This document shows positions 1 to 5,066 of a stretch of 6,744 nucleotides of DNA, piece by piece. The notes below the pieces were generated by a model, which saw only the letters and a program-made list of their open reading frames with translations, ran no database searches and was not told where the DNA came from. The stretch is from an uncultured Collinsella sp. (GTDB lineage Bacteria > Actinomycetota > Coriobacteriia > Coriobacteriales > Coriobacteriaceae). The position numbers were made by a program, and so were the translations under genes. Location of the stretch: assembly GCA_900764025.1 (NCBI GenBank), contig CAAFMM010000031.1:1-6744 (forward strand). The letters are read 5' to 3'. Each line of letters starts with the position of its first letter. Within the stretch, counting starts at the first letter, position 1.

Positions 1-1
1 C

Positions 2-382
2 CTGGGCAGCATCTCGGCGCTGGCAAGCGACCTAGACTGCGGCACCCTGACGCTCATCGACATTGTCAACGAGCTCAAGAAGCCCGGCCGCGACCCGCGC
101 GACGACGCGCCCGAGGTGGTCTTTAGCCGCTCGGCACTTTCTATCGACGACCTGGAGCCCGGCATGGAACTCAAGGGCACGGTGCGCAACGTCGTCGACT
201 TTGGCGCCTTCGTCGACGTGGGCGTGCACCAGGACGGCCTCGTGCACATCTCCAAGCTCGCCAACCGCTTCGTCAAGCACCCGAGCGACGTGGTACGCGT
301 CGGCGACACGGTAAAGGTGTGGGTGGAAAAGGTCGATCGCGACCGCAAGAAGATCTCGCTCACCATGGTACAGGGGAAGTAA
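2..382 (+). CDS. tex: Tex-family S1 RNA-binding protein, C-terminal part
   Basis: Only the last 126 residues are inside the window; the reading frame is open from position 2 and ends at TAA 380-382. Tex (YhgF) is a cytoplasmic nucleic-acid-binding protein linked to transcription and RNA metabolism. The visible part begins in the helical region before the S1 domain, with the family hallmark LKKPGRDPRDDAP at residues 25-37. A complete S1 OB-fold follows at about residues 51-124 (LEPGMELKGTVRNVVDFGAF, then GVHQDGLVHIS), and the protein ends a few residues later, as is usual for Tex. The match to E. coli Tex as I remember it is close throughout. It is transcribed toward the transaldolase gene on the other strand, with a hairpin-rich gap between. 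Family assignment is very secure; the exact cellular role in this organism is not shown by the sequence. Confidence 0.95.
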   Translation: MGSISALASDLDCGTLTLIDIVNELKKPGRDPRDDAPEVVFSRSALSIDDLEPGMELKGTVRNVVDFGAFVDVGVHQDGLVHISKLANRFVKHPSDVVRVGDTVKVWVEKVDRDRKKISLTMVQGK

Positions 383-391
383 ACCGCCAAA

Positions 392-439
392 GCAAGGGTA
401 CCCCCTACAGCGACGTGCAAAATCGCGAGTATTCTGCAA
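392..439 (+). repeat. Left arm of 48-bp imperfect inverted repeat
   Basis: The reverse complement of 392-439 matches 560-607 at 41 of 48 positions with no gaps. The best conserved core reads ATTTTGCACGTCGC in the orientation of the right arm, followed by a conserved GGGGGTACC. The two arms enclose about 120 bp that contain the 482-526 hairpin. It could be one MITE-like or REP-like unit, or two insertions of a dispersed element in opposite orientation. I see no target-site duplication. Confidence 0.75.
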
Positions 440-481
440 TTTCCGCCGCTCCAAACGCCCCTCAGAGGCAATAAAGTCAAA

Positions 482-526
482 AACAGCCCCCGTTTTAGCG
501 TCGTCAGAGCCAAAACGGGGGCTGTT
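482..526 (-). terminator. Strong Rho-independent terminator, minus-strand orientation
   Basis: A perfect 15-bp stem pairs AACAGCCCCCGTTTT (482-496) with 512-526 across a 15-nt loop. Read on the minus strand, the stem is followed by TTTTTGACTTTATT (483 down to 470), a fair U-tract. On the plus strand no T-run follows. It therefore best suits transcripts of transaldolase copy 1, although it lies about 240 nt beyond that stop codon. The stem may also protect the tex 3' end. Confidence 0.75.
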
Positions 527-559
527 CCGTGCTTCAGCTAGCTGGTAAAAGCCTTTACC

Positions 560-607
560 TTGCTGAATACTCTCAATTTTGCACGTCGCGGGCGGGGGTA
601 CCTTTGC
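560..607 (-). repeat. Right arm of 48-bp imperfect inverted repeat
   Basis: This is the partner of 392-439, 41 of 48 bases identical in inverted orientation. Thirty bases at the inner end (560-589) match at 27 positions. The right arm ends next to the transaldolase 3'-end copy at 610-625. An RNA spanning both arms could fold into a long imperfect stem with the terminator hairpin inside its loop. Confidence 0.75.
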
Positions 608-609
608 CC

Positions 610-625
610 ACGGCAGGATATGGAA
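610..625 (-). repeat. Short copy of the transaldolase gene 3' end
   Basis: ACGGCAGGATATGGAA at 610-625 is identical to 767-782, the last codons of transaldolase copy 1. On the minus strand it still reads Gly-Phe-His-Ile-Leu-Pro, the conserved C-terminus of both transaldolases here. The bases that follow (ACCAA at 626-630) match transaldolase copy 2 (4082-4086) better than copy 1. It may be a remnant of a further gene copy or a recombination scar. Only about eight codons are recognisable, so chance is not wholly excluded. Confidence 0.5.
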
Positions 626-661
626 ACCAATCACCAACCTACTGGCAAGTTCGTGTCGGCA

Positions 662-734
662 GCCCCGGCCTTTCCTTTGCCTGGCGCGACCCTCGCGAAG
701 CGAGTGAGCGATAGAGGAAAGGAAAGGCCGGGGC
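662..734. repeat. Long palindrome with 17-bp perfect stem
   Basis: GCCCCGGCCTTTCCTTT (662-678) pairs perfectly with 718-734. The 39-nt loop allows extension by CCT/AGG after a bulged G and holds an inner CTCGC-GAA-GCGAG hairpin (692-704). No T-run follows on either strand, so it is not a classical intrinsic terminator. It begins about 30 nt past the transaldolase copy 1 stop codon and would fold in that mRNA's 3' end. A REP-like element or mRNA-stabilising structure are the likely alternatives. Confidence 0.7.
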
Positions 735-764
735 GAGCAGCCCGAGGCGTAGTCAGTGTTCGCG

Positions 765-1469
765 CTACGGCAGGATATGGAACCCGAGCGAGGCGATATC
801 CTTGGCAAAGCCGCGCACGGTGTCGAGCGAGACCTCGTACGGATCACGGCCGATGTTCTTGCGCTTGGCCAGGATGCTGTTGGGCACCGTGATGATTTGG
901 CAACCGCAGGCTTCGGCCTGGTAGATGTTGATGAGCTCGCGCGTGGACGCCCACAGGACCTCACAGTTGGGCTTGGCGGCGGCCTTCTTGACCGACTCCG
1001 TCATAAACGGAATGGGATCGACGCCGGTATCGGCGATACGGCCGGCAAAGAGCGAAATGATGGACGGCGTCTCGGCGTCAACGGCGTCGACCATCTCGTC
1101 GACCTGCTCGGGCGTAAAGATGGTGGTGACGTTAACCTTAATGCCATCGCCCAAAAGCTTGCCCACCAGCTCGGCGGTGGCCTCGCCCTTGGTGGTCACG
1201 CACGGACTCTTGACGTAGACGTTCTCGGCCCAGGTGGCGATCTCGCGCGCCTCGACCTCCATGGTCTCGACGTCGTCGGCAAAGACCTCAAACGACACGG
1301 ACACATCGGTGATGTGGGCCAGGACCTCCTTGGCAAACGCGCGGTAATCCGTCACGCCGCCCTTCTTCATAAGGGACGGGTTGGTCGTGAAACCCTGAAC
1401 GTTGCCGTTCTCGTACATGTCGAGCATGCCCTCGAGGTTTGCACCGTCAGCGAACACCTTGATTGCCAT
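765..1469 (-). CDS. Small transaldolase family protein, copy 1 (TalC/FSA type)
   Basis: This 234-residue cytoplasmic enzyme belongs to the short transaldolase/fructose-6-phosphate aldolase family, class I aldolases with a TIM-barrel fold. Visible family residues are Asp8, TTNPS at 28-32, Glu61 in SFEV, the expected Schiff-base Lys87 in VYVKSP, KVNVTTIF at 111-118, FAGRIADTG at 141-149 and WASTRE at 173-178. By alignment from memory, Glu61 and Phe141 occupy the positions of E. coli FSA Gln59 and Tyr131, which favours true transaldolase activity over aldolase activity. The start is fixed by MAIKVFADG and by AAAGGA at 1476-1481, six bases upstream. It is about 80% identical to copy 2 (47 differences in 234 positions by hand count). 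It is separated from the PTS operon by a terminator and a 221-nt leader, so it is probably its own transcription unit. Ser88 after the lysine is odd; copy 2 has Ile. Confidence 0.93.
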   Translation of the reverse strand: MAIKVFADGANLEGMLDMYENGNVQGFTTNPSLMKKGGVTDYRAFAKEVLAHITDVSVSFEVFADDVETMEVEAREIATWAENVYVKSPCVTTKGEATAELVGKLLGDGIKVNVTTIFTPEQVDEMVDAVDAETPSIISLFAGRIADTGVDPIPFMTESVKKAAAKPNCEVLWASTRELINIYQAEACGCQIITVPNSILAKRKNIGRDPYEVSLDTVRGFAKDIASLGFHILP

Positions 1470-1690
1470 GTGAGGTCCTTTCGTTTACATACGGCCGATA
1501 AACTGCAAAACACTTTACCTATGTTTATCAAGGCGCGAGCTGCGGGTTTTATCTTCTCGACGAACGGTTTTGCAGTTTTACCATTTTTATATCGACACCC
1601 CAGCGGCAAAACGTTTTTCTGGTCATCGCGGTTGATTCCGTGCGCGGCGCAGAGACGACGCTTTGTCAACACGTTTTCATAACCACTCCA
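1470..1690 (-). promoter_or_regulatory. Leader/promoter region of transaldolase copy 1 with inverted repeats
   Basis: This gap carries a 12-bp perfect inverted repeat, AAACTGCAAAAC (1500-1511) against GTTTTGCAGTTT (1567-1578), 55 bp apart. A second pair is GATAAAC (1497-1503) against GTTTATC (1523-1529). Two CG-centred motifs resemble LacI/CcpA-type sites: AAAACGTTTT (1608-1617) and, on the minus strand, TGAAAACGTGTTGA (1679 down to 1666). A possible minus-strand -10 box TATAAA lies near 1586-1592 but has no good -35 partner. Regulation by a protein other than the DeoR product is plausible, because the TTTCG/CGAAA pattern of the other control region is missing apart from a match in the RBS. 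Confidence 0.45.
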
Positions 1691-1696
1691 AACCAA

Positions 1697-1730
1697 AAGC
1701 GGTGACGCCTCATTTGAGACGTCACCGCTT
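1697..1730 (-). terminator. Terminator of the transaldolase-PTS operon
   Basis: AAGCGGTGACG (1697-1707) pairs with CGTCACCGCTT (1720-1730). After one mismatch, CTC/GAG closes an ATTT loop. On the minus strand the stem runs into CTTTTGGTTTGG, a short U-rich tail. It lies 57 nt after the EIIC stop codon, the expected place for the end of the operon. Confidence 0.8.
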
Positions 1731-1787
1731 CCGTGTAGGAGCCGGTTATCGGAGCTCCGCCCGATTAGGGCTTAACGTACGCCTGGA

Positions 1788-3179
1788 TTACTCTTCCTCA
1801 ACGTGATTGATCACAGCACCCTTGGTGTGGATGAAGTTGGGGACGAAGGCGACGACCAGAAGGACAGCGAGAATCGCGTAGACACCGGTGGTACCGAAGG
1901 CCTCGGCAGCGCGGCCGAGCGTAATACCAATGACGGAGAAATCGAAGTCGCCGAACGTAGTGTTCTTGAAGCCAAAGACGTCAAGAACGGGCAGGAGCAG
2001 GGCCGGGGCAAAGGTGATGAGCAGGCCGTTGACGAAAGCGCCAAGAGCTGCGCCCTTGCGACCGCCGGTAGCATTGCCGTAGATGCCTGCGGTAGCACCG
2101 CAGAAGAAGTGGGGAACCATGCCCGGGATGATGAAGATGCCCAGGGTAGCGCCCACGATGAACATACCGACCACGCCACCGATGAAGGAAGCGACAAAGC
2201 CGAGGATGACGGCGGTGGGAGCATAGGGGAAGAAGACGGCGCAGTCGACGGCGGGGATGGCGCCGGGGATCAGCTTGTTGGAGATGCCCTGGAAAGCCGG
2301 GACCAGGTCGGCGAGGATCATACGAACGCCGTTGTAGACGATGGTGACACCAACGGCGAAGGACAGGGCACAGGTCAGGGCATAGACGATTACATTGTCG
2401 CCGCCAGCGGTCTTGGTAACGACCGCAGGATCTGCGATGTAAGCGGCGAAAGCGGTAACCAAGTAGAAGAAGGCCATGGTAAGAGCCGTGGAGATGGTGG
2501 TGTCGCGCAGGAAGGAGAACTTCTCGGGAACCTCGATCTTCTCGGTGCTGTTCTCCTCGGCGTCCTTAGCAAAAAGCGTACCGACTGCAGCGGAGATGTA
2601 ATAGGCGAGTGAACCGAAGTGGCCCATGGCGATTTCATCGCCATCGGTAACCTTCTCGGTGAAACGCTGACCAACGGCGGGAAGCATAGCGCTCACGAGG
2701 CCCAGGAACATGCCACCCACGATGACAAGCTGGACATCCTGGAAGCCAGATGCCTGCAGAACGGCAGACAGCAGGCAGGCCATAAACATGCTGTGATGGC
2801 CCGTCAGGAAGATGTACTTAAACTTGGTAAAGCGGGCAATGATAATGTTCACGACGTAGCCGAGAATCAGGATCATCATGGTCTGAACGCCGAGGACGCT
2901 CTGAGCCATCGAAACGACGACCTCGTTGTTGGGCACGACGCCGGTGATGTGGAAACCGGTCTCGATGAAGGTACCCAGCGGAGCAAGGTTCTCCTGAACA
3001 ACAGCGGCGCCGGCAGACAGCATGATGTAACCCAGAATGGGCTTCAGGGTGCCCGTCATCACCTTGTGGGCAGGACGCTTAAGCGCGACAAGGCCCACAA
3101 AGGCAAATAGACCCATGATCCATGCTGGCTTGGTCAGAATCGATTGGATAAACTCAAGTATGGGAAGGATGGCTTGCAT
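1788..3179 (-). CDS. PTS EIIC, ascorbate-type (Ula/Sga family) permease
   Basis: This 463-residue integral membrane protein is the translocation subunit of a phosphotransferase system. Its length matches E. coli UlaA (about 465). Hydrophobic segments run throughout, with one clear hydrophilic loop at about residues 204-226. Family motifs include TGHHSMF (126-132), GVRMILADL (284-292), AFQGISNKLIPGA (295-307), VDCAVFFPYAP (311-321), IIPGMVPHFF (350-359) and AGIYGNATGGRKGA (364-377); several align residue by residue with UlaA from memory. I chose ATG 3179 because AAAGGA (3187-3192) sits seven bases upstream. An in-frame GTG at 3224 would add 15 hydrophilic residues that lack a nearby RBS and resemble no family N-terminus. 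It is the last gene of the operon, 71 nt after EIIB. Substrate is not certain: the family also includes members for other sugars or sugar acids, and no Ula catabolic genes are in view. Confidence 0.93.
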   Translation of the reverse strand: MQAILPILEFIQSILTKPAWIMGLFAFVGLVALKRPAHKVMTGTLKPILGYIMLSAGAAVVQENLAPLGTFIETGFHITGVVPNNEVVVSMAQSVLGVQTMMILILGYVVNIIIARFTKFKYIFLTGHHSMFMACLLSAVLQASGFQDVQLVIVGGMFLGLVSAMLPAVGQRFTEKVTDGDEIAMGHFGSLAYYISAAVGTLFAKDAEENSTEKIEVPEKFSFLRDTTISTALTMAFFYLVTAFAAYIADPAVVTKTAGGDNVIVYALTCALSFAVGVTIVYNGVRMILADLVPAFQGISNKLIPGAIPAVDCAVFFPYAPTAVILGFVASFIGGVVGMFIVGATLGIFIIPGMVPHFFCGATAGIYGNATGGRKGAALGAFVNGLLITFAPALLLPVLDVFGFKNTTFGDFDFSVIGITLGRAAEAFGTTGVYAILAVLLVVAFVPNFIHTKGAVINHVEEE

Positions 3180-3186
3180 CTGCGCT

Positions 3187-3192
3187 TCCTTT
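3187..3192 (-). promoter_or_regulatory. Ribosome binding site that sets the EIIC start
   Basis: AAAGGA on the minus strand, within AGAAAGGAA, lies seven bases before ATG 3179-3177. The alternative GTG at 3224-3222 has no comparable site. This decides the 463-residue form of EIIC. Confidence 0.8.
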
Positions 3193-3203
3193 CTCTCTAA
3201 CGT

Positions 3204-3236
3204 GGGCGCGTTTCCCTCTTCCACAGGGAACCGCCC
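3204..3236. other. Hairpin between EIIB and EIIC genes
   Basis: GGGCG (3204-3208) pairs with CGCCC (3232-3236), then G-C, then TTCCCT (3212-3217) with AGGGAA (3225-3230), giving 12 pairs with two bulged bases and a 7-nt loop. In the operon mRNA it stands just upstream of the EIIC ribosome binding site with no U-tract after it, so it could stabilise the mRNA or tune EIIC translation. On the plus strand it is followed by six Ts (3237-3242), the look of an intrinsic terminator for antisense transcription. Confidence 0.65.
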
Positions 3237-3250
3237 TTTTTTGTGCCGCT

Positions 3251-3526
3251 TTAGGCGTTAGCGGCGGCCGCCTTGATTGCCTCGAGGGCGTCTTCGCGGA
3301 TCTTCTTCTTGTTCACATAGCTGCGAACGATCACAACGTTGCCGTGGAGCTCGGGAGCGAGTTCCTTAACGGTGATGAACAGATCCGGATTTGCGGAAGA
3401 AGCACCGTTCAGGTCCATAGACTCAACGTCGGCCTTGATGCCCTCCTCCTCGCAAAGCTCCTCGACTTTGCCAGCGAGCATCAGGCTAGACCCGATGCCG
3501 TTTCCGCATACGGTGATGATATGCAT
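3251..3526 (-). CDS. PTS EIIB, ascorbate/galactitol-type
   Basis: This 91-residue cytoplasmic protein passes phosphate from EIIA to the incoming sugar at EIIC. The N-terminal VCGNGIGSSLM is the phosphorylation loop of the lactose/ascorbate/galactitol EIIB group (CGxGxGSS), with Cys7 as the phosphocysteine. The rest fits the small alpha/beta fold (DVESMDL at about 34-40, DLFITVKEL at 48-56, VVIVRSYVN at 64-72), and length is normal for UlaB-like proteins. The ATG has AGGAAGG (3532-3538) five bases upstream. It lies 75 nt after EIIA and 71 nt before EIIC; both gaps hold hairpins. The EIIB type agrees with the Ula-type EIIC. No oddities are visible. Confidence 0.93.
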   Translation of the reverse strand: MHIITVCGNGIGSSLMLAGKVEELCEEEGIKADVESMDLNGASSANPDLFITVKELAPELHGNVVIVRSYVNKKKIREDALEAIKAAAANA

Positions 3527-3573
3527 GGCAACCTTCCTCTCCTACACGTGACGGTTTTCCGTCTATCCAAAAG

Positions 3574-3589
3574 CGGCGACGCATCGCCG
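3574..3589 (-). terminator. Weak terminator or attenuator-like hairpin between EIIA and EIIB
   Basis: CGGCGA (3574-3579) pairs with TCGCCG (3584-3589) around a 4-nt loop. On the minus strand the stem is followed by CTTTTGGATAG. The sequence CCAAAAGCGGCGACGCATC (3567-3585) matches the operon terminator (1693-1711) at 17 of 19 positions. The stem is only 6 bp, so partial read-through would be expected. It may cause EIIB-EIIC to be made at lower level than transaldolase and EIIA. Confidence 0.5.
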
Positions 3590-3601
3590 TGCCATTAAGG
3601 C

Positions 3602-4048
3602 CTAAAAGAATGAACGCATGGTCTCCAAAACCTGCTCGGGCGTATCGCATGCGCTGAGCTTGGCAACGCAGTCTTCGTCCTCGAACATCTGCGAAAGCTC
3701 CGCCAAGCAGCCAAGATGAGCCTTGGGGTCGGGTGCGCAAATACCCACGAGCACGTGAACCGGATCGAAATCCTCGTGTCCAAACGCAACGGCAGGGTCA
3801 AGCGTGACGATACAGATTCCCGCTTCACTCACATTGCCATCTGCCTGGGCGTGGGGCATGGCGATGCCCTCTTCCAAGACCATATAGGGGCCAAATTTGT
3901 GAACCGATGAAATCATGGCGTCAACATAGCTCTGGTCGCATTTGCCAGCGTCTACGAGCAACTTACCGCATGCCCTGATCGCTTCCTCCCAGTCGGAGGC
4001 CTCGACGTGGCAGGCAACAAGCTCGGGTTTAAGAAGATCGGTCAGCAT
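3602..4048 (-). CDS. PTS EIIA, fructose/mannitol-type fold (Ula/Gat-like)
   Basis: This 148-residue cytoplasmic protein accepts phosphate from HPr and hands it to the EIIB cysteine. The active-site region is GIAMPHAQ with His66 as the phosphohistidine; a second conserved-type histidine is His111 in KAHLGCLAEL. This is the PTS EIIA type-2 domain, which spans nearly the whole chain. Length is close to UlaC or GatA (about 150). The ATG at 4048-4046 is 9 nt after the transaldolase copy 2 stop codon. Its Shine-Dalgarno AGGGGA (4054-4059) overlaps that stop (4060-4058), which suggests coupled translation. It is the second gene of the operon. No missing residues are seen. Confidence 0.93.
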   Translation of the reverse strand: MLTDLLKPELVACHVEASDWEEAIRACGKLLVDAGKCDQSYVDAMISSVHKFGPYMVLEEGIAMPHAQADGNVSEAGICIVTLDPAVAFGHEDFDPVHVLVGICAPDPKAHLGCLAELSQMFEDEDCVAKLSACDTPEQVLETMRSFF

Positions 4049-4057
4049 GCTCGTCCC

Positions 4058-4768
4058 CTACTCCTCGGGCAAGATATGAAAACCAAGCGCCTGAACGTCG
4101 CGGGCAAAGCCCTTGACCGTATCAAGCGAGTACTCAAGCAAATCTTTCCCGAAATTCTTGCGCTTGGCAAGAATGGCATTGGGGACCGTAATGATCTGGC
4201 ATCCAACGGACTCCGCCTGGAAGATATTGAGAACCTCGCGCGTAGACGCCCAGAGAACCTCGGCAGCAGGCTTAACGGCAGCCTTCTTTACGGACTCCGC
4301 CATGAGGGGCAGCGGATCGACGCCGGTATCGGCAATGCGACCGGCAAAGATGGACAGAATAGAGGGGGTCTCGGCAGAAACGGCATCGACGAACTCGTCG
4401 ACCTGCTCGGGCGTGAAGATAGTGGTGACATTCACCTTGATGCCGTCGGCAGAAAGGCGCTTGACCAGCGCGGCAGTGGACTCGCCCTCGGTGTTGAGCG
4501 CCGGAATCTTAACATAGACGTTGTCTGCCCAGGTTGCAATCTCGCGAGCCTCGGCCTCCATACCAGCCTCGTCATCAGCGAAAACCTCAAAAGAGACCGA
4601 GACATCGGTAATGTGCTCAAGAACCGTCTTGGCAAAAGCGCGGTAGTCGGTCACGCCGCCGGCCTTCATAAGGGAAGGATTGGTCGTGAAGCCCTGAACG
4701 TTGCCATTGTCATGCATGTCAAGCATGCCCTCGAGGTTAGCGCCGTCGGCAAACACCTTGATCGCCAT
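4058..4768 (-). CDS. Small transaldolase family protein, copy 2 (TalC/FSA type)
   Basis: This 236-residue enzyme is the first gene of the PTS operon and probably handles the sugar phosphates made after uptake. Residues expected for catalysis are present: Asp8, TTNPS at 28-32, Glu61, Lys87 in VYVKIP (Schiff base), KVNVTTIF at 111-118, FAGRIADTG at 141-149 and WASTRE at 173-178. Glu61 and Phe141 are of the transaldolase type rather than the FSA type (Gln and Tyr in E. coli FSA). I start at ATG 4768 because AAAGGA (4775-4780) lies six bases upstream and MAIKVFADG is shared with copy 1. The frame stays open to 4858, but those 30 extra residues fall in the promoter and operator region. It is about 80% identical to copy 1 and is two residues longer at the C-terminus (EE). 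The exact donor and acceptor sugars cannot be read from sequence. Confidence 0.94.
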   Translation of the reverse strand: MAIKVFADGANLEGMLDMHDNGNVQGFTTNPSLMKAGGVTDYRAFAKTVLEHITDVSVSFEVFADDEAGMEAEAREIATWADNVYVKIPALNTEGESTAALVKRLSADGIKVNVTTIFTPEQVDEFVDAVSAETPSILSIFAGRIADTGVDPLPLMAESVKKAAVKPAAEVLWASTREVLNIFQAESVGCQIITVPNAILAKRKNFGKDLLEYSLDTVKGFARDVQALGFHILPEE

Positions 4769-4877
4769 GTTCGGTCCTTTCTCATCTAACGCTATTGCTA
4801 TCGAAAGCCTTCTTCTTTGTTTCAAAAGCTTTCGGTTTTCTTTTATAAACCATTTCAAAAGCTATCGAAAGATCAAT

Positions 4878-4883
4878 TGTCAA
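4878..4883 (-). promoter_or_regulatory. Candidate -35 box for the transaldolase-PTS operon
   Basis: The minus strand reads a consensus TTGACA here. With a 17-18 nt spacer the -10 would be TTTTGA or TTTGAA (4860-4854), which is weak. The better TATAAA (4847 down to 4842) is 30 nt away and would need a different -35. The GCTATCGAAAG motif at 4861-4871 falls in the spacer, a normal repressor position. Confidence 0.4.
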
Positions 4884-5012
4884 CTTTCCGTGAACGGTCG
4901 AATATCGGGTGTGAACGTGCTTCTTTTGGGCGGCGCCTTCAGAATGAGACTCTTTATAGCCCGTCTACGTGCAAACTATCTACTACGCATGCATTTGGGA
5001 CATGCCATTCCG

Positions 5013-5030
5013 TTCATTCGATTCATTCGA
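5013..5030. repeat. Tandem duplication of TTCATTCGA
   Basis: Two exact adjoining copies of the 9-mer TTCATTCGA (5013-5021 and 5022-5030) lie just upstream of the regulator's promoter. The second copy overlaps the palindrome ATTCGAAT (5025-5032). Position suggests a binding site, but the function is not shown. Confidence 0.6.
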
Positions 5031-5037
5031 ATTTGCC

Positions 5038-5066
5038 TTGTTCTTTTCATATCGATACGTTATATT
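5038..5066 (+). promoter_or_regulatory. Probable promoter of the DeoR-family gene
   Basis: TTGTTC (5038-5043) and TATATT (5061-5066) are 17 bp apart; the -10 matches consensus at five of six positions and the -35 at three. Transcription would start near 5072-5074, about 43 nt before the start codon. The spacer holds the palindrome TATCGATA (5050-5057), and the start region overlaps an operator-like palindrome at 5065-5078. Confidence 0.6.

Larger units (their letters stand above)
383..764. other. Repeat-rich non-coding block between tex and transaldolase copy 1
   Basis: I see no credible gene in these 382 bases. In order they hold: the left arm of an imperfect inverted repeat (392-439), a strong hairpin with a T-run on the minus strand (482-526), a 10-bp palindrome CAGCTAGCTG (535-544), a small GGTAAA/TTTACC hairpin (544-559), the right arm of the inverted repeat (560-607), a 16-bp copy of the transaldolase 3' end (610-625), and a long perfect-stem palindrome (662-734). 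The two flanking genes converge here, so the block is a 3' region for both. The longest open frames crossing it are antisense to tex or to the transaldolase and are judged to be shadows. Confidence 0.8.

Noticed and set aside
32..964. 310-residue open frame on the minus strand
   Set aside because: It is antisense to tex and overlaps the transaldolase in another frame; composition is typical of a GC-rich shadow frame and shows no domain.
1664..1669. Minus-strand TTGACA as the -35 box of transaldolase copy 1
   Set aside because: At 16-18 nt spacing the sequence is GC-rich with nothing like a -10 box, so it was not listed as a promoter.
756..1682. 308-residue plus-strand open frame
   Set aside because: It is the antisense frame of transaldolase copy 1; a similar antisense frame exists over copy 2, as expected for paralogues with the same codon bias.
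1803..2612. 269-residue acidic, glycine-rich plus-strand open frame
   Set aside because: It lies antisense to the membrane protein EIIC; its Asp/Gly-rich make-up is what the reverse complement of hydrophobic codons gives.
3180..3224. GTG start adding 15 residues to EIIC
   Set aside because: No ribosome binding site is near it, it lies within the intergenic hairpin, and ATG 3179 has a strong one.
4769..4858. 30-residue N-terminal extension of transaldolase copy 2
   Set aside because: It covers operator motifs and the AAAGGA site at 4775-4780, and copy 1 has no counterpart.
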